Shown here: piece after piece, positions 1 to 5,647 of the stretch
Position numbering within the stretch: the stretch's first letter is position 1
How the letters are laid out: each line of letters starts with the position of its first letter
Origin: Actinomycetota bacterium
Lineage (GTDB): Bacteria > Actinomycetota > UBA4738 > HRBIN12
Assembly (NCBI GenBank): GCA_004366195.1
Contig: SIRV01000221.1
Coordinates: forward strand, 1 to 7,794
DNA: 7,794 nucleotides
Direction: 5' to 3'
Notes under the pieces: model-generated
The model's input: only the letters and a program-made list of their open reading frames with translations
What the model was told of the DNA's origin: nothing
The model's database searches: none
Made by a program: the position numbers and the translations under genes

Positions 1-149
1 GGGGTCGACCCCCCGGCACCCGTCAACCCCTTGTCCGCATCGTCCGCGGTCGAAGCCGTCAGGAGGTTGACGGGGATCGGCGGGGGCAGCCCGTCCGGTC
101 GTCGCCCCAGTGACACGGACCGGCGAGGGGCCAGCGGCGCGGGCCGCGC
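1..149. other. gene-free left end with palindrome and inverted repeat
   Basis: I see no convincing gene here; the reading frames that cross it run antisense into the dehydrogenase gene and have low-complexity Arg/Ser/Ala-rich translations. Bases 1-12 form a perfect 12-bp palindrome (GGGGTCGACCCC), cut by the window edge on its left. A perfect 10-bp inverted repeat pairs 19-28 (CCCGTCAACC) with 65-74 across 36 bases. The stretch is downstream of the minus-strand dehydrogenase gene, so these could be transcript-end structures or control sites for a gene outside the window. Function is unknown. Confidence 0.45.
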
Positions 150-164
150 TCAGCCGCGGCCCGC
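139..164 (-). terminator. hairpin over the stop codon of the dehydrogenase gene
   Basis: Bases 139-148 pair perfectly with 155-164 (10 bp, all G-C) around a 6-base loop. The stop codon (complement of 150-152) lies in the loop. No T-tract follows in the minus direction, so this is not a classical intrinsic terminator, but stable hairpins without U-tracts are often proposed as transcript ends in high-GC Gram-positives. It could also be chance pairing in very GC-rich coding DNA. Confidence 0.35.
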
Positions 165-1235
165 CGCGAGGCGCTCGGCCACCATCCGCTCGGCGGCGGC
201 GCCCGGCGAGATGCCCTCGGCCTCGGCGCGGCGGAAGCACTCGGCGAGCGTGTCGCCGATGCCGCGCAGACGCCCGTCGCGCGTCGCCTCGTCCTCGCCG
301 AGGAGCTCGAGGGAGGCGAGGTGGATGATCCCGCCGGCGTTCACGACGTAGTCGGGGGCGTAGAGGATCCCGCGCTCGGCCAGGCGCTCGGCGTCCGCGG
401 GCTCGCCGAGCTGGTTGTTCGCCGCCCCCGCCACGATCCGGCACCGGAGGCGAGGGATCGTCTCGCGGTTCAGCACGCCGCCGGTGGCGCAGGGTGAGAG
501 CACGTCGCAGGGGATGGCGAGCGCCTCCTCGGCCGGGACGACCGCGGCGCCGAGCTCCCGGGCGATCGTCTGCGCACGGTCCGGCACGACGTCGGAGACG
601 ACGAGCTCGGCCCCGGCCTCGGCGAGCAGGCGGGCGAGCGCGCTCCCCACGGCCCCCACGCCCTGCACGACCACGCGGCGGCCGGCGAGCGCGTCCGAGC
701 CGAACGCGTGCCGGAGGGCGGCTCGGATCCCGTGGAACACCCCCACGGCGGTCGAGGGAGCCGAGGACCCCGACCCTCCGCCCTCGACGCTCCGACCCAT
801 CACGTGGCGGGTCCGCTCGGCCACGACGTCCATGTCGCGCTCGGAGGTGTTCATGTCGCAGGCGGTCACGTACGTGCCCCCCAGGGCCTCGACCAGCTCG
901 CCGTAGCGGAGGAGCAGCTCGCGCCGGCGCTCGCCGGTCGGCGTCTCGGGCACCGCGAGGACCGCCTTGCCTCCGCCGAGGGGCAGCCCGGCGATCGCGT
1001 TCTTGCTGGTCATCGCGGCCGCGAGGCGCAGGCCGTCGCGGAGCGCGTCGGCGGGATCCGCGTAGACCTTCATCCGGGTGCCGCCGGCGGCCGGCCCGAG
1101 GACGGTGGAGTGGACGCAGACGAACATCCAGGTCCCGGTGCCGGCGTCGAAGCGCACGACCGCCTCCTCACCGTCCCAGGAGCGCAGCGCCTCGACGAAG
1201 GGATCCACGGTCCGAGCCATCATGCCACGCGGCAT
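150..1235 (-). CDS. Leucine/valine-type (Glu/Leu/Phe/Val family) amino-acid dehydrogenase
   Basis: Predicted cytosolic NAD+-dependent enzyme that reversibly deaminates a branched-chain or related amino acid to its 2-oxo acid and ammonia, linking amino-acid catabolism to branched fatty-acid precursors. The 361-residue length is usual for octameric Leu/Val dehydrogenases. Seen: the substrate loop GPAAGGTRM (47-55); the two family lysines in MTSKNAIAGLPLGGGK (K78, K90); the aspartate of TACDMNT (D127); a Rossmann motif GVGAVG (192-197) ending in an acidic residue at D215, which favours NAD+ over NADP+; and the late family block with AANNQL and YAPDYVVNAGG. Start choice is uncertain: ATG codons at 1235, 1223 and 1220 all lack a clear Shine-Dalgarno, and a shorter start (MMARTVDPF) is plausible. 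It is divergent from the 11-heme cytochrome gene, with 86 bases between starts. Substrate cannot be fixed from sequence; valine, leucine or phenylalanine are all possible. Confidence 0.93.
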   Translation of the reverse strand: MPRGMMARTVDPFVEALRSWDGEEAVVRFDAGTGTWMFVCVHSTVLGPAAGGTRMKVYADPADALRDGLRLAAAMTSKNAIAGLPLGGGKAVLAVPETPTGERRRELLLRYGELVEALGGTYVTACDMNTSERDMDVVAERTRHVMGRSVEGGGSGSSAPSTAVGVFHGIRAALRHAFGSDALAGRRVVVQGVGAVGSALARLLAEAGAELVVSDVVPDRAQTIARELGAAVVPAEEALAIPCDVLSPCATGGVLNRETIPRLRCRIVAGAANNQLGEPADAERLAERGILYAPDYVVNAGGIIHLASLELLGEDEATRDGRLRGIGDTLAECFRRAEAEGISPGAAAERMVAERLAAGRG

Positions 1236-1280
1236 GCCGGGCTCGAGGCCGACCGACCCCGCGGACTGGGGCCCTTAGGC

Positions 1281-1310
1281 CGTAGGGTCGCCCGGACGGA
1301 CGACCCTACG
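1281..1310. promoter_or_regulatory. perfect 10-bp inverted repeat between divergent genes (putative operator)
   Basis: CGTAGGGTCG (1281-1290) and CGACCCTACG (1301-1310) are exact reverse complements separated by exactly 10 bases, giving 20 bp between arm starts, about two helical turns. The element lies between the divergent dehydrogenase and 11-heme cytochrome starts and ends 11 bases before the cytochrome ATG. This position fits a dimeric repressor or activator site, or a 5'-leader hairpin of the cytochrome mRNA, and not a terminator. Each arm also contains TAGGGT, a TANNNT-type -10 hexamer, one on each strand, so overlapping face-to-face promoters are possible; no TTGACA-like -35 is visible for either. 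A related half-site pair occurs at 7577-7592. Confidence 0.55.
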
Positions 1311-1321
1311 CTGGAGCCGAG

Positions 1322-3763
1322 ATGCTCCTGCGACGGTGGACGGTCTGGGTCGCGCTCTCGGGCCTGGGCCTTGGCGGGTCGTGGCTCGGGGCCATCGCGC
1401 CCCTCGCGGCCCCACCACAGCTCGACGTGACGCCCCTCGCCACCGAGGTATCACCCGCCCAGCACCGGTGGGCGCAGGTGCTCGTGACGGCGTACGTGCC
1501 GACCGTAGTACGGTTCGTGATCCGTCCCAGCTCGCGCCCCGAGCGCCTGATCTTCAGCACGGCCGTCCGGGTGGAGCGCACGTACGCGTTCGAGTGGCGG
1601 GCGCGTCGCGACGACGGGCGTGCGGTGCCCGATGGCGAGTACCGGCTCGCGGTGGTGGCGGGCGAGGCGCGGACCACGGTCCCGATCACCGTCTCGGGCA
1701 CTCGGGAGCATCCCCGCGCGAGCCTGCGGGCCTCGAAGAAGGCGCCCCCGCCGCCGACCGGCCTCGCGGTGACGGCCGAGACGGAGGAGAACCTCCTCAC
1801 CTGGGATCCCTCCCCCGTCCCGGAGGCGGTCTCCTACCGGATCGAGCGAGCCCCCGCGCCGGACGGGCCCTTCGCCCTCGTCGGCACCACGGCCTACGGC
1901 ATCGAGCGCTTCCGAGACGCGCCGCCCGAGCGGGGCATCTACTGGTACCGGGTGAGCGTCGTGGACCTGAAGGGGCGCGCGAGCGCGCCGTGCGACCCCG
2001 CCTCCAGCGACAACGTGTTCTTCACAGCGGTCGTGGGGCCCGAGGGCGGGGTGCTCGAGCCGACGACCGCCACGATGCGGCTCGACATCCCTGCGGGCGC
2101 CCTCACTGAGCCCGTGCGGTTCACCGTGGACCAGCTCGAGACCCCGCCGCCCGCCGGCATCAACCGGGTCCCGGTAGCCCGCAGCTTCTCGATCGAGCCC
2201 TCGGGGCTGACCTTCCGGGTCCCGGCCACGCTCACCCTCGGGCTCGTGGCGCCGAAGGACCACCCGCTGCCCCGCAACTACCCGGCCGACACGACGTGGG
2301 CGCAGCGCTGGACGGGGTCCGGCTGGGTGAGCCTCCGCGGCGCCGTCGTGGACGTAGCCACTCGGACCGTGCAGGTCCCGCTCACCAGCCTCTCCACGTA
2401 CGGCGCGAACGGCGTGACCGAGCCCCACGGGGGCTACTCGCCCCAGACGCAGCTGTGCGGCTACTGCCACCAGACCCACACGGCGCCGGGGCCCAACCTC
2501 CATCCGTACCCGACGGAGAAGGAGACCTGCTACCAGTGCCACGATGGGATCGGCGCAACCACCGACATCCGCGGCGACTTCGGCGAGAGCCAGATCGGCA
2601 GCTCGACGAAGGCCTCCTACCACCCGGTGCCGGCCCCGCGCGACGGGATCTCGCTCGTCTGCGGGGACTGCCACACGCCGCACCGGCTGCGGACCGAGTA
2701 CACGAAGCTGCTCCGGGTCTGGGACGGCGTCTCGTACGATCCCGACGGTACGAAGGCCTACACGTACTCGACGGCCGCGAGCCCCATCGGGAACGCCTTC
2801 TGCTACGCGTGCCACGGAACGACCTCGACCTACCCGGCGCCGTTCGGCGACCACACCGCGTTCGAGGCAAGCGCCCACAACACCGACCCCGACGTGCCGT
2901 ACCCTCCGCCGGGCGCCACGGGCGCGAGCAGCCGGATCAAGTGCTTGGCCTGCCATGAGCAGCACGCCTCCGACCAGCGCCGCCTCACGCTGAGCGGGCA
3001 GAAGGAGGAGGCACTGTGCTACGGCTGCCACACGCAGGCCAACCCGAACACCTCCGGCGGCAGCAACCCCTACGGGGCCTTCACCGTCACCCCCAACGAC
3101 TACGTCCAGGACGCGAATGGGGTCCGGATCTTCCACCACCCCATCGCCGAAGCCGACCAGCCCGGGGGCGACCGCCGGGTGGAGTGCGTGTCCTGCCACA
3201 ACGCGCACCTCGCCGACGCCGTGGCCGGCCCGGAGACGAGCAAGATCGTGGACCCGGCGAACGTCGGTCAGAAGTTCCTCGTCACCTGGCAAGACCCGAA
3301 CATGAACCGCGGCACGATCACGGCGTTCTGCGTGAAGTGCCACATCAGCCCCACCACGACCGAGCCGATCGTGGCGGGGACCTGGGTCCCGTACACGATC
3401 CGCCTCGTGAACGATACCGGGCCGAACAACGTCGGCAACGCCACCCCCCACGACAAGTTCACGCTGGCGGACTGGAACTCCAGGAGCTCGGAGCACGGCG
3501 GTGGCGCCGTGAACCCGCTCGCCTGCACCGCGTGCCACGACTTCCACGGTTCGTCCAACGCCTTCATGCTCCGCGAGCGCATCGTGAGTCCCGTCGACGG
3601 CCGCATCGGCACGATGACCGGCTGGCAGGCCGACCAGGCGGTCGCGAACGACTGGCAGAAGATCCAGACCTTCTGCCTCACCTGCCACCCCGAGCGGGGG
3701 ACGAACCACGGCAAGGGCAAGGAATGCATCCAGTGCCACTACCACACGAGCGGCAGGCTCTGA
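1322..3763 (+). CDS. Exported 11-heme c-type cytochrome with Ig-like, FN3 and ZU5-like modules
   Basis: 813 residues. Start: GGAG at 1313-1316, 5 bases before the ATG. Residues 1-30 form a signal peptide: two arginines, a hydrophobic core, then an Ala-rich cleavage region whose exact site is unclear because proline follows the candidate positions. Modules in order: FlgD-like Ig (about 42-125, with DDGRAVPDGEY), fibronectin III (about 141-225), ZU5-like (about 237-356, with EGGVL, IPAGAL and PSGLTF), then the heme region (about 370-813). Eleven CXXCH motifs begin at residues 379, 403, 447, 494, 541, 566, 622, 670, 735, 785 and 802. The first ten alternate CXXCHxxH with plain CXXCH, giving five doublets of the doubled-CXXCH type, plus one terminal site. 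Covalent heme attachment and electron transfer outside the membrane are predicted; redox partner and substrate are unknown. No C-terminal transmembrane segment or LPXTG is seen. It converges on hemQ with only 12 bases between stop codons. No recognisable catalytic domain, so it may be a conduit or storage protein. Confidence 0.93.
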   Translation: MLLRRWTVWVALSGLGLGGSWLGAIAPLAAPPQLDVTPLATEVSPAQHRWAQVLVTAYVPTVVRFVIRPSSRPERLIFSTAVRVERTYAFEWRARRDDGRAVPDGEYRLAVVAGEARTTVPITVSGTREHPRASLRASKKAPPPPTGLAVTAETEENLLTWDPSPVPEAVSYRIERAPAPDGPFALVGTTAYGIERFRDAPPERGIYWYRVSVVDLKGRASAPCDPASSDNVFFTAVVGPEGGVLEPTTATMRLDIPAGALTEPVRFTVDQLETPPPAGINRVPVARSFSIEPSGLTFRVPATLTLGLVAPKDHPLPRNYPADTTWAQRWTGSGWVSLRGAVVDVATRTVQVPLTSLSTYGANGVTEPHGGYSPQTQLCGYCHQTHTAPGPNLHPYPTEKETCYQCHDGIGATTDIRGDFGESQIGSSTKASYHPVPAPRDGISLVCGDCHTPHRLRTEYTKLLRVWDGVSYDPDGTKAYTYSTAASPIGNAFCYACHGTTSTYPAPFGDHTAFEASAHNTDPDVPYPPPGATGASSRIKCLACHEQHASDQRRLTLSGQKEEALCYGCHTQANPNTSGGSNPYGAFTVTPNDYVQDANGVRIFHHPIAEADQPGGDRRVECVSCHNAHLADAVAGPETSKIVDPANVGQKFLVTWQDPNMNRGTITAFCVKCHISPTTTEPIVAGTWVPYTIRLVNDTGPNNVGNATPHDKFTLADWNSRSSEHGGGAVNPLACTACHDFHGSSNAFMLRERIVSPVDGRIGTMTGWQADQAVANDWQKIQTFCLTCHPERGTNHGKGKECIQCHYHTSGRL

Positions 3764-3775
3764 GCGGCGGCCGGT

Positions 3776-4447
3776 TCAGCAGAGGTCGGCGAGGATCCCG
3801 CGCAGGTCCTTGCGGACGCCGGTGACGAAGGGGACCTCCTCCTTCACGAAGCGCCGAGCCTGCGTCTCCCGGAGGGCCCGGATGCAGTCCACGATGCGGT
3901 CGAGCTCGTCCGCCTCGAAGGCGAGGATCCACTCCCAGTCGCCGAGCCCGAACCCGCTCGTCGTGTTGGCGAGGACGTCGGGGTAGCGGCGGCCGACCTC
4001 GCCGTGCTCGCGCAGGAGCTCCGCACGCTGCTCGCGCGGCAGGAGGTACCACTCCGGCGAGCGCACGAAGGGGTACACGTTGAGGTAGCGCCGCGGCGGC
4101 TCGCCACGCACGAACGCCGGCTGGTGATCCGGGGTGAACTCGGCGGGCTTCACCACGCCCATGAACGACCAGGCGAGCGCGAGCGCCCCACCGAGCGCCG
4201 TGCGACGGAAGGAGACCAGGGCCTCCTGCAGGCTCTCGGGGTTCGGGCCGACGAGCCAGAGCATGACCTCGGCGTCGGCGCGGAAGCCGAGGGTGGAGTA
4301 CGTCCCCCGCACGGTGACCTCGCCGAGGGACGCGAACAGGCCCTCGACCTCCTCGGCGACCGCGGCGTCCTCCATCGCCTCCAGGCGCCGCCGACCGTGC
4401 TCCGTCATCTTGAACACCGGATACAGGGTGTAGACCGTCTCGCCCAT
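3776..4447 (-). CDS. hemQ: Coproheme decarboxylase, HemQ/ChdC (chlorite dismutase superfamily)
   Basis: Last enzyme of the coproporphyrin-dependent heme pathway: it uses H2O2 to decarboxylate two propionates of Fe-coproporphyrin III (coproheme) to vinyls, giving heme b in the cytosol. The 223 residues match the family. Seen: the hallmark VYPFVRSPEWYLLP with catalytic tyrosine Y125; proximal heme ligand H148 in LREHGEVGRRYPD; the GLGDWEW block (167-173). Residue H108 is 17 residues before the catalytic tyrosine, the spacing I recall for the distal histidine of actinobacterial ChdC, and alanine (A160) sits where Firmicutes enzymes have a distal glutamine, so this is an actinobacterial-type ChdC and not a true chlorite dismutase. 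Start: GGAG (complement of 4455-4458), 7 bases before ATG. It lies 63 bases downstream of hemE, likely co-transcribed; a lone TAGGCT hexamer in the gap could be a weak internal promoter. Confidence 0.95.
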   Translation of the reverse strand: MGETVYTLYPVFKMTEHGRRRLEAMEDAAVAEEVEGLFASLGEVTVRGTYSTLGFRADAEVMLWLVGPNPESLQEALVSFRRTALGGALALAWSFMGVVKPAEFTPDHQPAFVRGEPPRRYLNVYPFVRSPEWYLLPREQRAELLREHGEVGRRYPDVLANTTSGFGLGDWEWILAFEADELDRIVDCIRALRETQARRFVKEEVPFVTGVRKDLRGILADLC

Positions 4448-4510
4448 CGCTGCGCTCCGTCGTCGGGACGTCCGCCAAGCCTAGCGCCCGGAGCCAGGAA
4501 CGACCGCGCC

Positions 4511-5557
4511 TCAGCCGGACGGCCGCTCGGTGGCCTCGTGGACGAGATCCACGAGGCGGGCCAGCGTCTCGGGCGACGTCTGCGGGAGCACCCCGTGCCC
4601 CAGGTTGAAGACATGCCCGGGACGCCCCCCGGCGCGCCGGAGCACACCGAGGGCCTTCTCGCGCACGGCCTCCCAGGTGGCGAGGCACACCGCCGGGTCG
4701 AGGTTCCCCTGGACGCCGCGGTCGCTCCCGACGCGCTCCCAGGCGACGTCCAGGGGGACCCGCCAGTCCACGCCGATGACGTCCCCGCCGGCCCGGGCCA
4801 TGAGGCTGAGGAGCTCGCCGGTCCCCACCCCGAAGTGGATCGCGGGGACGCCGAGGTCGGCGATGCCGCGGAACACCTCCCGGGAGTAGGGGAGGACCGC
4901 TCGCTCGTAGTCCTCGGGGTCGAGCGCGCCCACCCAGGAGTCGAAGAGCTGGACCGCCTGGGCCCCCGCCTCGACCTGGGCCCGGAGGTGGGCGACGCAG
5001 AGCGTGGCCAGGCGCTCCATCAGCCCCGCCCACACGTCCGGCGCGCCGTGCAGGAGGGCCTTCGTGCGGGCGTGGTCCCGGGAGGGGCTGCCTTCGACCA
5101 GGTACGAGGCGAGGGTGAAGGGGGCGCCCGAGAAGCCGATCAGGGGCACGGAGAGCTCCCCCCGCAGCAGCCGGATGGCCTCGAGCAGCTCCGGCTCGTC
5201 GGCCTCGGGCTCGAGTGGGCGGAGGCGAAGGACGTCGGCCTCGGAGCGGATCGGCTCCTCCAGGACGGGCCCCGTCCCCGGGGCGACCCGGACCGGCAGC
5301 CCGATCGCTCGGAGCGGCACCATGATGTCGCTGAAGACGATCGCGGCGTCGAGGGGCATCCGCCGCAGCGGCTGGAGGGTGAGCTCGACGACGACCTCGG
5401 GATGCCGGCAGGTCTCCAGGATGTCGAGGTCGCCCCGGGCCCGCCGGTACTCGGGGAGGTACCGACCGGCCTGGCGCATGAACCACACGGGGGTGCGGTC
5501 CACGGGCTCGCGGCGGCAGGCGCGGAGGAACCGGTCGGTCGCGGGAGGCTCGATCAC
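4511..5557 (-). CDS. hemE: Uroporphyrinogen decarboxylase
   Basis: Cytosolic enzyme that removes four carboxyl groups from the acetate side chains of uroporphyrinogen III to give coproporphyrinogen III, the branch metabolite for the coproporphyrin-dependent heme route. The 348 residues are full length. Seen: signature 1, PVWFMRQAGRYLPEYR (23-38) with R28 and R32 for substrate carboxylates; catalytic aspartate D77 in FSDIMVPL; signature 2, GFSGAPFTLASY (141-152); the late NLGHGVLP block with H321. Start is GTG (complement of 5555-5557); the family block RFLRACRREPVDRTP begins at residue 9, so later starts would cut conserved sequence. No Shine-Dalgarno precedes it, but a TATGCT hexamer ends 8 bases upstream, suggesting a leaderless transcript. 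Followed by hemQ after 63 bases; the coproporphyrinogen oxidase gene (hemY/cgoX) often found between them in actinobacteria is absent here. Confidence 0.97.
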   Translation of the reverse strand: MIEPPATDRFLRACRREPVDRTPVWFMRQAGRYLPEYRRARGDLDILETCRHPEVVVELTLQPLRRMPLDAAIVFSDIMVPLRAIGLPVRVAPGTGPVLEEPIRSEADVLRLRPLEPEADEPELLEAIRLLRGELSVPLIGFSGAPFTLASYLVEGSPSRDHARTKALLHGAPDVWAGLMERLATLCVAHLRAQVEAGAQAVQLFDSWVGALDPEDYERAVLPYSREVFRGIADLGVPAIHFGVGTGELLSLMARAGGDVIGVDWRVPLDVAWERVGSDRGVQGNLDPAVCLATWEAVREKALGVLRRAGGRPGHVFNLGHGVLPQTSPETLARLVDLVHEATERPSG

Positions 5558-5565
5558 CGGGGGCC

Positions 5566-5571
5566 AGCATA
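5566..5571 (-). promoter_or_regulatory. putative -10 element of a leaderless hemE promoter
   Basis: The minus strand reads TATGCT (complement of 5566-5571), a good TANNNT -10, with 8 bases to the hemE GTG. A transcript would therefore start at or within a base or two of the start codon, which would explain the missing Shine-Dalgarno. No -35 match is seen, because the upstream DNA is occupied by the GC hairpin at 5574-5605. The same hexamer in the same CTATGCTG context appears upstream of the 6-heme cytochrome gene at 7254-7259. Confidence 0.4.
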
Positions 5572-5573
5572 GC

Positions 5574-5605
5574 CGAGGGGCCCGCGGTCCCCCGCGGGCC
5601 CCTCG
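5574..5605 (-). terminator. 14-bp perfect hairpin downstream of the 6-heme cytochrome gene
   Basis: Bases 5574-5587 (CGAGGGGCCCGCGG) pair without mismatch with 5592-5605 around a TCCC loop. The element lies 42 bases past the cytochrome stop codon and 16 bases before the hemE start. Position and stability fit a terminator separating the two minus-strand genes. No T-run follows, so termination would have to be of the U-tract-less kind; an alternative is mRNA 3'-end protection. Confidence 0.7.
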
Positions 5606-5647
5606 CGTCCCTGATCCTCTGGGTCCGCCTCCTGAGACCTCCTCAAC

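Noticed and set aside
1451..3745. 764-codon open frame antisense to the 11-heme gene
   Set aside because: It mirrors a real gene with 11 in-frame heme motifs; the antisense translation is Val/Arg/Gly/Ala-rich and lacks recognisable motifs.
3760..3779. Small hairpin joining the convergent stop codons of the 11-heme gene and hemQ
   Set aside because: Only 6 bp with a G-U wobble, and partly automatic because TGA and its opposite-strand copy are complementary; too weak to call a bidirectional terminator.
3776..4447. Chlorite dismutase, suggesting chlorate or perchlorate respiration with the cytochromes
   Set aside because: The YPFVRSPEWYLLP motif with the catalytic tyrosine and the neighbouring hemE mark it as a coproheme decarboxylase.
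3678..5570. 630-codon minus frame across hemE and hemQ
   Set aside because: Runs in the wrong frame over two full-length enzymes with intact signatures; its product is Pro/Arg/Gly-rich.
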